Assembly: GCA_003988855.1 (NCBI GenBank)
Contig: QYAI01000005.1
Coordinates: forward strand, 620,001 to 684,000
Origin: Arachnopeziza araneosa
Lineage: Eukaryota; Ascomycota; Leotiomycetes; Helotiales; Arachnopezizaceae
DNA: 64,000 nt
Direction: 5' to 3'
Below, piece after piece: positions 1 through 11,676 of the stretch (position 1 is its first letter; every line of letters begins with the position of its first letter). Both the position numbers and the translations under genes were made by a program. Below the pieces are notes generated by a model. That model saw nothing but the letters and a program-made list of their open reading frames with translations, searched no databases and had not been told where the DNA came from.

Positions 1-273
1 GGCGCTTTAACGCGAGTTAGGCTTCAGAGATTTTGTTTTATGGGTTTCTGTTGTTATCACATAGACACCGAAGCACTTCGGGACGACTGCTCGTTTCGTG
101 GCCCCTTTTTCGATTCGCTTAACCCTTGCTGTGTTTTCAAGTAGGAATTCTTGCCACGATCCAGATTGCTATGGCTACCAAATCGTCTACATTTTACAGT
201 TCATCTTCTGTCATCTATTCTAAGTCTGTTTTTGTAATAGCCTATCTGAGGCATCCTAATATTTCATCCCCTC

Positions 274-1674
274 CTAATTTGGTGGCCCAGTCAACACGGA
301 AAATTGTCCTCCACAAGCTGCAAACGTGATTTTCCTGCCCTTCACAGCAGTATTCTCAACCTTCGTAGCTTCTAGAACAGGCTCCTCTGTTCCCAAGCCC
401 GTTCTCCAGTTTGCGGAGAACCCCCACGAGTACACCTCCCCTTTCTTCGTCACAGCAAAACAGTTGTCAATGCCAGCAGCCACTTTGGTGGCCACAATGC
501 CCGGGACGACTATGGGCTTGAGAAGAATCTTCGGTTGAAGCGCGGAGTTGGAGATTATGTGTTGTGAAGCAATCTTGCTCGCCAATATCCCAGGTTGACC
601 ATCATCGCAGCGTCCCCAGACCAGCACCTTCCCATCTTCAGTACACGCTATGGAATGATGAGTACCTCCCTGAATATCCACAATCTTATACCCTTCCAGC
701 GCCTCTACTATTTTTGGTTTTGAAATAAGAGCACCTTCTGTGCCGGCACCATCCGATATGCCCGTTTGTCCATAGTTATTCAGTCCCCATCCCCAGACGT
801 GATTCTTCTCATCAATCGCAAAACTGTGGTAATTCCCGGCTGCAATGAGGAGGATCTTCTTTGGAAGGCCGGAGAAGTGCGGCATCAAGGCAAAATGTTG
901 ATATCTCTCCATCACTGGACGGCCCAGTTGTCCTTGCCCGCCAGTACCCCATGTGAAGAGCTTGCCAGATGAATCTAGCGCCAAGATGTGATTGCCACCA
1001 GTTGAAAGACGAACAATTTTTTTCAGGCCTGGCATGCGAATAGGTTGTGTTTGGATCTTTTGGCCGTGTATGACCCAGTCTTTCGTGAAGCCTATTACGC
1101 CGTCGGCGCCCTGATTAGCAGTATGTTAGTGATAGTTTCTGATTGAAATTAGTGTTCAACTCACTCTGAAAGTTCCCCATCCATATATATCTCCATCTTC
1201 TGTGAGCGCAAATGATGCACTATCTGTAGCCGCCACCTGTGCAAACCTGACTCCTGCTGGGAACGCTTCCATTACCATAGCAGTGGGTGTACTCTCCCTC
1301 GGATTCAACCCGGAATCATCGCCCTCTCCATCATCGCTCTCGTTCTCCTCCGGCGCTGTCCATCTCGTATCCCTTCCTAATGCCCCGTTGTCATTCACTC
1401 CCCACGTGAGCAGTTTATTCTCGGCTGTGAGTGCAATACAATGCATCCCTCCCACCGCAATTTGAACCACACCTACAGTGTCCGCATCAAGCAAATCGTT
1501 GAGACGCGGTCGCCGAACGTTCTTGGGTTGTTTGCCTGCTCGTTTGAGGTGCCCGAGGCCCAGTTCGCCGTATTCCCCTGCGCCGAAAACGTAGATGGAA
1601 AGCCGCTCGGTAGGGACTCTGTTGAGAGGTTTGCTGGTCGATTTGACCACTTTGTTGGGTTTTTTGGGCGCCAT
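274..1674 (-). CDS. RCC1: RCC1-type Ran guanine-nucleotide exchange factor
   Basis: Two exons, 1674-1165 and 1110-274, give about 448 aa. The intron (1164-1111) starts GTGAGT, ends CAG and joins in phase 0. The protein is built from RCC1 propeller repeats: FGAGEYGELGLG near residue 30, WGVNDNGALG near 90, then WGTGGQGQLG, WGWGLNNYGQTG, VWGRCDDGQ and SWGFSANWRTGLG. The N-terminus is lysine-rich (MAPKKPNK), as in nuclear RCC1/Pim1/Srm1 proteins, and an acidic insert (EENESDDGEGDD) lies in the second blade. The family loads GTP on Ran at chromatin and so drives nuclear transport and spindle assembly. Length matches yeast Srm1 (about 480 aa). The final GGQFSVL blade motif just before the stop argues that the C-terminus is complete. 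Other RCC1-like proteins cannot be fully excluded, but the size and the absence of added domains favour the Ran GEF. Confidence 0.85.
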
Positions 1675-2601
1675 CGCGATGTGAGAGTTTTGCGAAGCTG
1701 TAGTATGGAGAGAAGAAGCGCTGAGGACTCTCCTTTTATTGATCGACGAAAATTTGGGTGCTGCTGCCTAGTATTCGAGTCACGGCTTCAATCGCCGCTA
1801 TCATTTCTTTTGATTCGTTAGATATGGTAGATTACCTTCCGGAAGGAATGGAAACAACCTTTGGATAGAAGAAGATACTCGGTGAACTAAATAGAAGTTA
1901 TTTGTTTGAAATTCGGCCCCTCAACCTTCTCGCCTAACCTCGCCAATTCTCCAAACGACCAAACTCTGCATTGCAAACAGAATTGAAACCAGAATAGAAC
2001 AGGAGCCAAAATATGCCAAAAAGTTTAAAAGATTAAATACATAAATCGAGAAGGTTATTTTAAATGAATTTATTTCGTTATGAAGTTGTGAAAATAATCC
2101 TCGCTCGCCAACAACAAGAGGCCGAAATTCGTTACAATGTCTAAATCGCGATAATGCTTGATAGAAGTTAGAACGGTGCCCCAAGTCATTTTTTATAGTA
2201 CCTTCTTCTAAATTTTTTCAAGGTGTTCAATAAAAGACGCTCAACCCCCCCTTTTTTTTAAAAAAAAAAAATCTCTATACAGCTTCCCCCTGTTGAATTC
2301 GTTTAAAAGCCTTTCGATTTTGTTGTCTAAATAGCAGGAGAGAGCATTGCAGTACGATACAAATGAAAAATATGTTAAACAAAGTATCGAATGTATTCAT
2401 GAAATTATTGTATTATGCGAGTTGAAGTATATCTTCTAAGCTAGTGGTATCTCCATAATAAGTACTTCGTAAATATAGCAAGGGTATCAATCATCCAGGG
2501 CAGTATCCCATACTCATACCGAACCTTCTTAGCAAAGTATAGCAAAATGAACCAACTCCTTCCACGGCAATTATATCCAGCCAGTTATCTCATCTTATCG
2601 T
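1675..2601. other. Intergenic, RCC1 promoter and RAD21 3' side
   Basis: No convincing gene is visible. The stretch is AT-rich between about 2000 and 2500 and contains a homopolymer run listed separately. It should hold the RCC1 promoter and the RAD21 3' UTR. Confidence 0.6.
2245..2271. repeat. Homopolymer tract C7-T8-A12
   Basis: A run of C is followed by a run of T and then a run of A with no other bases. The T/A part is self-complementary. It may act as a nucleosome-poor tract or be prone to length error in sequencing. Confidence 0.8.
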
Positions 2602-5019
2602 TCAAACGACAATCTCCATGATTCCAATTCTAAGCTCACCACCAATCTCATCTTCATCACCATACTGATCCACCCAGATTCGTCCTTTAGTAGCGAGGGA
2701 CAAGATGTGATAAAATGCCTGTGCTGCAACGACAACACTGTTCTTATTCGGATCGAACAACTCTTCAAATGAAATGCTCTCGCCATCTGCATCTTCGTCA
2801 CCCAGCAGCTCGTCAGCTTGCTTCTCCGAGATCGTATTCTTTACAAACTCGAAGAAGTTATTGCTTTCTTTGTCCAAAGCACTACGAACCCACTGAGAAG
2901 TACCCGCAGTCTGAGTATCAACGCCTGCAGCGGCACCAAAATTTTCAAAGTCTTCGTGCTGGCTGTGAGATTGAGAAATAGCGCCCATAGGATTGGCTCG
3001 ACTTGATGACGCGCCTCCAGGACCAAAGTCTTCATTATCCGAGCGGCCATACATCACTATTTCATCATCCATAATCTGAGAGAAATGCTCGAGGTCGCCT
3101 GGGAGAGCGGATCCACGGCCCATCAGTGGAGAAGCCGAAGTTAGACGGCGAGGGCCAAGGAGACTGGCGCGGGCCTTGATACTTGACGACTGGCCTCGTT
3201 GATGCGAGTGAGCTGATGCAGAGGCGTTCCACGGCATATGTGCTGATGATGGATGATCATGAAGAGCTGAGGCAGCATCACGACCCACCTCTATTGACTG
3301 CTCAACATTCAGATCAGGATCTTGTTCGTCGTCTTCATGGTTGAGTATCATGCCATCACCCTCGTTATTCTCGCCGCGACCGAGTTCTGTCTCTCGTGCT
3401 CGCTTAGAAGGGTTAGATTCTACTTCTACTTCCGATTCTGCAGTGATCTCAGAGTGAGCACGTTTAGTGCCTTTCTTTCGCTTAGGTGGATCTTCCACCT
3501 TACCTGTTAATCTGGCCAAGAGTGTTTGGCCAGAAAACTCTGCCAAAGGATGAGGAAGTCGGGAAAGCCCAACTCCTTCGCCGACTCCGTTGAGACCAGA
3601 TCCAAATACCCAATGGAAAGCATTCTTCTTAGCTTGACTACCAGCCTTATGCTGTATCTTTGCTCGAGTTTGAGTTGCCATGTTGTCTGTATAGTTGGTA
3701 CTCATGCTCTTCATAAGAACAGCAGACATTTCGGTATTCGGATCTATAGCTAGATTTTTCTTGCCTTTAGGTTTGGACTTCTTGCGCTGAGCAGGAGCTT
3801 CAGCGGAAATAGAAGATGGCTCTTGGGATCCCTCAAACTCTTCATCATTAAGACGAGGTCTGCTGCTGGTGACGGGAGGAGCTGCTACTTGAAAAGGCTC
3901 AGCATCAGGAAGCAATTCCATACCTTTGTCAAGATCCATCATATCGAAATCTCCTTCGGCATCATAGTTAGGTAATAAGCGACCAGCAAGTCCATCTTCA
4001 TGTTCCTTGCGAACACGTCCACTTGCCGCAGAATCATTGCCAACATGAACCTTTGGAATAACACTACTAGCACGTCGAGCTTCTCTCTCGCCGGTAGGAA
4101 TATCAATTAGGTTTCCGTTGGCGTCAATGTCAAAGAGGTCTTCATCATTAAAGATCATCTGTTCGTCCTCATTGAATATATCAGGTTCACCAAAGCCACG
4201 CTGAAATGAACCTCGAAAGGCGTCATTATCTGGCAGCTGATATGATCCTCCACCACCGTGACTTGAAGAAGGGAGGTTAATACCAAATCCTGAACCGGAG
4301 CGATTGGATACGACAGATCCACTTCGGCCACGAATAGTGAGCATTGACTGAGAAGAACGCTGAGTGTCTCCTCGAGGGACCAAATCAGGTTCCAGAGGTG
4401 GAGGTCCAATGTCGCCGATCAAGAAAGCAGGGTCGTCTGGTAAAAGGAGCTGTTCGGGCCTACAGGTAAAAGTCAGTATCGCGTCGATATTTGGAACCAA
4501 AGGAATTACTTGGTCTTTGCCGCGTCCATATCGAGTTCATGGCCTCTCATAGTCTTCATGAAGTTCCGCATGCTTGTCTGGATATTCTGTGCATCATGAA
4601 TAAGATAGTCCCATTTCTGATTGAACACTCTAGTAACTCCGTAGCTTTCTACTGTTAGACGAGCACCATGGCGTTGCCAATAGACTTACAGCAAGTTACT
4701 CTGCAGTCTCAATGCCATCGGTGCTTCTGGCTCCATGATTGTCTCGCATGCTTTATCGAGATCGACATCTAGAATCGCCTTCCGAGTGACCTTTCTCGCT
4801 GTTGATTTCGCACCCAATGTGGCAACCAGCCTAAGAATGTAGTTAGGTTTGAACGAAAGGGGTAAATGCATTATATAGGGAGTGTGAAACCGATGGGAGA
4901 AACATACCAGATCGTCGCAACGCCATACTTGCGGCTCGTTAAGACTATTACCTTAGTTAGCAGTACGTCCCCACAATGTACAACCTTAAATAACATGTAC
5001 CTTCATGACTGTAAAACAT
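2602..5019 (-). CDS. RAD21: Cohesin kleisin subunit Rad21/Scc1/Mcd1
   Basis: Five exons: 5019-5001, 4944-4908, 4830-4690, 4644-4510 and 4459-2602, about 729 aa, with all junctions in frame. The N-terminus starts MFYSHE and runs into LTSRKYGVATIWLVATLG, the kleisin N-terminal domain that contacts SMC3. Residues about 70-110 (LRLQSNLLYGVTRVFNQK) continue it. The middle is long, acidic and disordered with basic patches (RKKSKPKGKKN). The last 60 residues (ISFEELF, AAQAFYHILSLATKGRIWVDQ) are the winged-helix Rad21/Rec8 C-terminal domain that binds the SMC1 head. SIEVGR at residues 499-504 matches the separase consensus (S/D)xExGR. The protein closes the cohesin ring and is cut at anaphase. Rec8 is less likely because the N-terminal motif and length fit mitotic Scc1 better, but this was not tested. 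The first two exons are only 19 and 37 nt. Confidence 0.92.
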
Positions 5020-5880
5020 CTTGACCGATTTTCGGCGCGTCGCGCGCAGCTCAACACGATAGGACCTTAACAAGAAAAGAGTGGTGGTTGATGAAGAGAG
5101 CCTTGAAAGGAAAGCGAGAACGAGCTTTTGAAGCTCAATCTCAGGACGAACCTTGACGTGAGTCGAGAATCAAGAATCGAGGAAGGGTGCTCGAGAGTTT
5201 ATGGGGATCAGAGGAATAAAGTTTCAAGGTGATGGAGTGAATTCTTCTCTACCAAAATCGGAAGGTAAGACACGTGATAGCGTCTGGCTACCCAGGACAC
5301 CTTGAAAGGTATCTTCCATCTCATGAATCGCTCTGGATCATAAAAACATTAGGATATTATCTCGATTTCGCTTTCCTGCTCTGAACGACACTTAGTTAAA
5401 ACACTAGGCTACCAATGCAATAGAACAGCTCTGATCAAACTGACGGTTGTAGTAACCAAGATTCTCAACGGAGGGAAAACAAAATAAGTTTTTAAAAAGA
5501 TTTATTGTATGAGGTCTTTTGGCGTGCCTCGTCGCTATTGGAGTACAGATGAAATGATCTGCGATCTGTTGATCCGCTCTCCTATGTACTCATTGAACAC
5601 ACTCGTCCCCCAATGTTCCACAGAATAAAAATCCCACCCCAATACGCCAGTCTCAAAGTATCGCGGCAACAGTTACGTTGCGGATGCAAATGCAGAATCC
5701 ATCTATCAACCACAATCAAAGTGCTTGTATTACAGTGCGTTTCACGCTCTTGGAAGCGACGAAAATGACAAATGAAAAAACCTAGACGCCTTTGCTGTGC
5801 AAATTTAACTCAACGACCACCTCCTCCTCCACTCGCTTCTGATGTCGTAACCTCGTTAAATTATCTTCTGTAAATGAAGT
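5020..5880. other. Intergenic, RAD21 promoter region
   Basis: No gene was recognised. The stretch separates the RAD21 start from the 3' end of the FLC-like gene on the same strand and must contain the RAD21 promoter and the FLC-like 3' UTR. Confidence 0.6.
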
Positions 5881-8757
5881 TTATTTCATCGTCATCGTAC
5901 TTGCTCTCTGACTCTGGTACTGCATCTGCTGTTCTCTTGTAGGTGTCGCTGGTGGGCCCGGTGAAACTGGTCTTGGTTGGAAGCTCACCCGGCTCTGACT
6001 TGGTCTCACAAGGGGTGCGATGGAGTTTGTGCTATCTTGGTTGTAATGACCACTCCCAGTTCTACTTGGTGTTCCAAATGGCGAGTCTGCGTGATTCTCC
6101 TGGTAATTCTGAAACTCGCGTGAACTCCAGCTTGCACGGTGAACTCTAGCACCGTAAGGCACATTTCCATAAGTGGAATAGGTGCTTCGCATGCTACCTG
6201 CCATACTATTGGCTCTGCTTGCTCGGTTGCTTGGGCCAGGTAATTGCAAGGTTGTTCGGGAAGCAGTGGGATTATTCATATCAGGTACGAAGTCGACATC
6301 TTCATCCTCAATCTTAGGTGCCCGTCGAACAGTATTGACACTAAAGTACGGCTCTTTAGGCTCTTCTGGAACAGGTGGTGGTGGGGGAGGTACATCCTTC
6401 TCCTTTTGTTCCAGGTGACCAAAATATTTCAGACGAATGCTCTCCAAGCCCCTTGGATGGAACTCCTCGCGATTGCGGGTAAGAGACATGTAGCTAGAAA
6501 TCGCTCCTAGCACGATCAGAATCAGAAGACCAATGACCAAAAAGCCTTGAATAATAATTATGATGATCCCAACTACAGTAGTCGGAATTCGCGCTAGGTT
6601 GATCTTTGGAAGAAAAGCGATTGAGAGTCCCGCGGTGGCCACCTTACTGATCCCAAGCATCCAGACAGCAAGTGCTGTGTTGCGGGATCCCTCGAATGGA
6701 TTCATGCAGATGATGACAACAAAAGCAATCAGTTCCCAAATAAAGAGACCAATGACTTGAGCTGTCGGATTTGCACGAGCACCACCAACAAAGCAAGCTC
6801 GGATGAACTGATACACAATCCAGAAAGAGAAGAACCACCATCTAGTACGTCTATATCGAGCAGAGAGCCACCCAAAACGTTTGGTAAAATGGGCATTTTG
6901 ATGAATATTCTGATCTTCAGAATCTCCATCCACGAATTTGATCTGGAAGAATGGGGCCGATCCTGCAGATTTCGATTTGTCTTCTTCTCCTATGTTACTC
7001 TCTCGAACGGTGGTATACCATGGCAAGAATTTTAAGACCTTTTTGCGTTGGAAGTAAATGCGGTCTGGTGAAGACTCGTATTTTCCATACTTGACTCTGT
7101 AGAAGCAAGCGTAGAATGCGAGGCCGAGGCCACCCACGAAGAAGATCAAGAAAACAATGGCAGCAAAAGCAATTGGGCCAGCTTTTCCTCCATAAGAGAA
7201 CTGGTAGAGACATAGCGTCATGATCATAAAGGATGAAATCCAGAGTGTTCGCAGGACAATAAGGCCAAGGAACTGGAGCCAGTGACTTCTGAACAAGGCA
7301 AACCTATCCGGCTTAATACGTTTCATATGGGCCAGTCCTTCAAGCGAAAATTTGAACACCACTATAGCTCCAATCAAACCGCCGATGAGGACCACCAACC
7401 AGATGAACCCCACCGTAAATGCATCTGCGGTAGGAATATCCAATGCCGCAAGAGTTCCCTGAAAGCCGGTCCAATTTCCAGGTAATGGTAGACCAGGGGC
7501 AGCGGGAAGGCCTGCCCAAGCGAACATTCTCTCAGAGGCTGTCACATTGGATTCTCTTTTGTTGTATAGATGGCCAGCCAATTCAGCGCTTCGTGCGCCA
7601 AGGGCAGTAACTTCTCCTAAAGCGCGTCCGTAGATCTGTTGTTGAAGTCCACCATTGTTATTGATGACAGACGATGCGGCTCCACCAACTGAAGTCGAAT
7701 TTCCGGATATTCCTGTAATCTTATTGACAGACTTGATGAGCGAAGATGTATAGATCATTCCTGAGGTCCATGCAAAATTACTCCACCAGGCAGGAAGAAC
7801 ACTAGGCCAAGCTAACGAGAGCGTCCCAGAAAAAAAGACTGATTGGAAGACTTCGAATATCACAAGGACCGATAGGGAATGGGCGTAGTGTGTTCGGATA
7901 TGCGGTACACTGACGCCATAGATTGCAGTTGCGAAGGATGCAATCAGCGCAACGAATGTAAATAGTCCAAGTACCGAGCCCACTGCTGTCGGATGGGAAA
8001 AGGTGGCTCCATTACGCATGGTGGCGGCAAAGCAACCGATTTGGGTCTGAGTACTGTTCGAGAATATGCGAAGGATGGCTTGTCCTTCGAAATCCGGAAT
8101 AACCAATGCGATACTAGGGATGTTGGCAACATCTGAATTTGATACTGGTATATTTGCCTGGCCAACGATGGGAACACTGGCATTGAGTGGACACAAACTA
8201 TGGCTGTTAGCCTCTTGCAGGTAGCATTTTTGAATTTACGTACCTCAAGAAATTTGCATCACAAGGATTGAACACCAAGTCGAACCGGTCTTCTCCATCT
8301 ACAGCTGATTAGTATTTAGTTCGATGCAGGGAGCATATAATCCTCTTACAAGCTTCAACAGAGATGTATACTGGGTTATTGTTAGCGACTGCAGAAACAT
8401 AATTTCAGTGTACTAACACATCAAAGACTCATTCTTGACGCTGGTGGTGCCTGCCAGATTGAAGAGCACAGTCATATTATCCGCATAGTACGCGGCATCG
8501 AAAGACGTCAAGTTCAGCAGACTCTGTCCCCCCATACAATCTCCAAAATCTCCCGTGTATAATGCTGGTGTCCTATCCACCAGCAGAGTCTGTGTTACCC
8601 CCTGGCCATTCGTGCCTTGTATAGTCTGGAGAGAAGACGGAGAGTCCGCCAGGACGGTAGGTATTAAGGTATGGAGTATCGCGAGAGAGGAAACAAACGC
8701 CGCGGCCCATGGTGCCGGTGAAAACGAAGGAAAGCGTGCCATTGCCGAAATGGTCAA
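5881..8757 (-). CDS. TRP-like / flavin carrier (FLC, Pkd2-like) membrane protein
   Basis: Four exons, 8757-8418, 8388-8350, 8298-8244 and 8203-5881, give about 918 aa. A second start at 8742 (MARFPSFSP) would remove five residues. A signal peptide (AAFVSSLAILHTLIPTVLA) precedes a lumenal ML-like domain with paired cysteines (GDCMGG, NPCDANF, HSLCPLN) and many NxS/T sites. About nine hydrophobic helices follow, for example FTFVALIASFATAIYGV, VGFIWLVVLIGGLIGAIVVF and VVGIIIIIIQGFLVIGLLIL. The last ~200 residues are cytoplasmic and disordered, with a poly-proline run (PPPPPPPVPEEP) and many Ser/Arg. This order is that of fungal TRP-like/FLC proteins (yeast Flc1-3, fission yeast Pkd2), linked to calcium handling, cell wall integrity and ER/plasma-membrane function. 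Exon 2 codes for only 13 residues. The exact paralogue cannot be assigned by eye. Confidence 0.87.
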
Positions 8758-9904
8758 ATTATTCTATGATGCGGAAGAAAATTGCACGAGAGCCGGGGCC
8801 TCACCCGGTATTGTTGAATTGGTCGTGAGGCTTGCGAGGAGGTTGGAGGGTTTTGTTCGGCGGGAAGCTCTCGATATTTGGTGGTGACGTGAATAATCCC
8901 AAGCTTAGATCTTCTACCAGCCTCTTCTATGGATCGAAGCTAACTGATAGTGGTTGTTTCTGCAGGATTCTTTTCTTGTCACAGATCGAAACAAAGGTTG
9001 TTGTCGTAAAAGCATCGATAGGACAGTATTCGCCGTGGACGATTCGGCGCGTCAAGCAATTCTTGTCCTCGTATTGTCAGATGGGCAGGGTTTCGAACCG
9101 TTGTTTGATGCTCGAAGACCGGTGACCGGGCGTTTCGACAATTAATTCCGAGCCCTCATTTTTTTCCCCCTCTAACAAGTCGGTCAGGTGCAGTGCGAGG
9201 CGAGTGAGTGCGCGAGGGATTGTTTATGGGAACGAGTGTCGTGAGGAGAGAATGAGCAGGTGGTAGGTAGGTAGGTGGTAGGAAAGTCGAAAGAAGTGGG
9301 AGATGTACAGGGTCAGTCAGGATTACTTGGAGATGAGCCGTTGTGCTCTCGGCAGCGGAACATTGTCCTTAAACCTCACCCAATGGCACCCAGCGCACAC
9401 CATCAATTGGCGTAAGGAGACCATCCGCTTGCCAGCCACCGACGAGAAATTTGTGTTACATTAGCGTTCCTGCTTCGTACGACGGCCGGAGTTTAGCAGC
9501 CATGGAGGAAGTGGAATTGAGAACGATATCTCTCTCAAGAACGCGCACTCTTCTTGGATTCCTCGCCGTCCAGGCTTTCTCCAAATTGATCATCGCCCGG
9601 GATTGATACTACACTGCGCCCAGACCATTCTCGTGTTTCCGGACGGAGCTACACTTCCAGATCGCCATTTGTGTGCTTATCCAGCGAGACATGGAGAGCA
9701 GGACCCTGACCCAAGAACTCGACATCTTTTATCCATCCGTTCCTCGGGCTTCGGTGCCCCAGAAATGAGTGCATTTCAGGACAATCTAATCCCATGCCGA
9801 CCGCCACAAGGCCCTTTCGGGGCATGCCAATCAATAGTACAAGCTACTTCGTCCTGGCCCGCCAACAATCTACACATTCCTGGACAATACGAAGTATCTT
9901 ATCT

Positions 9905-9944
9905 ACCGTACGATATTCGAGAATGCTGTACAGTACTGTACGGT
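9905..9944. repeat. Inverted repeat with internal palindrome
   Basis: ACCGTAC at 9905-9911 is matched by its complement GTACGGT at 9938-9944. Between them lies GTACAGTACTGTAC (9928-9941), a perfect 14-base palindrome. It could form a hairpin or be a dyad protein-binding site. No function is known. Confidence 0.7.
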
Positions 9945-10153
9945 ACAGTATGCTCCTTCGTTCGTGCTTCAAGGATTGCGAACCACCTCAGCTGAGTATG
10001 AACACGTTCTCAGTGCTGAGCGCTTCCGGCTGCTCCGGCACCGTCTGCAGCTGGTGAGTGCTGGCATGGCCGGTGGCTAAACTACCAACAGAACGCAGGG
10101 CTCGTCTGTCTCAGTCAGCGGGTCAGATCGCAGGTGCATCGTTGTGGCTCAGT

Positions 10154-10177
10154 GGCTGGTGCTGGTGCTGGTGCTGG
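10154..10177. repeat. (GCTGGT)n microsatellite
   Basis: About four direct copies of GCTGGT in non-coding sequence. Confidence 0.8.
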
Positions 10178-11676
10178 ATCTTATCAAAAGCTGATAACGC
10201 TCATCGATCCCTGGCTGGCACTCTCTCAGGATTCTGGAAGCCTGCTGCTCACTGCAGAAGGTCGCTACGAAAACGATCCAGCGTTTCCATGTATCTCTCT
10301 GTACCATCTATCTACCTCTCGACTTCAAAGCTCGAAATGTCTCTTCTGAACTGAGAGCTTAGCCACATAATCACATCCCCAGCTCGATCACCTCGCACGA
10401 ACCCACCCCAAGTGATGATGATCACCAACCCTAACCCACACACCACCACCACAGGAACCCAACCGAAAGATGTTCCGCAATCCTGTTCTCAAATGCACTT
10501 GCGCATCGTCCCGCGATCTGGTTCTCTTCCAAACACTCCTCGCCTACATTCTGCATCCAGACCCAACACCTCTGTACCAACCAACCTCTTTGCCAGTAAC
10601 TGTCAGGTGTGAACTAAAGTCAAATATCGTCATGAAGTGCAGGAGCAGCGGTCGTTATTTTCTCCAAAGCAGGCTTATCGCTTCCACTATTGCATGACGT
10701 TCTTAGTTGGGAAAGTCCTCGTGCATCGCACTTAGCCTCAAGTTCGCCTAAATGGGGTACTCCAAGGTCGTCGTTTGACGCTGGCCCCTGTAAAATCGTA
10801 ATGGGGACAACGATATACCGTTTCATACCTTAACATTCTTACACAATCTAAAAGTAATGATCTCTTTCATTTAAGCACTTCTCCCTGCCAACTTCCTCTT
10901 GCTCAGAGCCGGCTTCAAAATATCTCGAGACTCCAAAAACCGGAGTATCTCGTCCTGCTACAAGGCCCGGGGCCGTGGCGAAATCAGGATCTGCCATGAA
11001 AATCCTCACTAGTGAAACCGCTCGTATGCTAGGGAATCTAGTCGAATGAGAGAAGAGGAATGATATAGCCAGGCCGAGACCCGAGCTAGATGTTTCTCGC
11101 CGTGCTCCTAAAGCTTCTCGGCGGATGGAAATATCCTATCTCTTGACTTGAAAGATCTAGTGGGAGCTACTTGCAAGCAGACACTTGCTATTGGAGAGCA
11201 GGTTCACCGTCATATGTTGCGGAGCGGGAGACATACTGTGAGGATCCGCACTTGATTCGTCCGATGATGATGCTGCACGTACAGTACAAACCCGTAGTCC
11301 CAGGCCCGCTCGAAGAGTTGGACCCGTAAGCTGGACGGGAGGCTTTGAGTTACGGGCTTTTATCAGTTGAGATGAGTGTTGTCGGCGTCTCTAACGAGAT
11401 GGGGCTCGGACCGGCTCGTTTTAGCTATCCAGAGGAGCACAGTGGAGCATGCATCATTGCAGAGTTCCGCTAATATATTTTTATTTCGCTTTAATCCATC
11501 TAGCTGAATGAGTTATGACCAACTCACGAGCTCGTAAATCATGGTATCAATCTATCAATCTATCCCCCTATAACGAAAGCCATCATATAGAACCCAGAAT
11601 AGCACCGAAAAGACACAACGAGCCGTGACATCTTGATCAGGACTCGGTTCTCCTATCAACCTGATACTTAACGCAT

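Larger units (their letters stand above)
8758..11676. other. Long gap without a recognisable gene
   Basis: About 2.9 kb with only short shadow reading frames. The left end is the promoter of the FLC-like gene. Visible items are an inverted repeat at 9905-9944, a (GCTGGT)n microsatellite at 10154-10177 and CA/CAC-rich sequence near 10430-10455. I see no transposase, tRNA or conserved protein. Confidence 0.6.

Noticed and set aside
9080..9105. tRNA-like T-loop GGTTCGAAACC on the minus strand
   Set aside because: The flanking bases do not pair into a T stem and no other arms are present.
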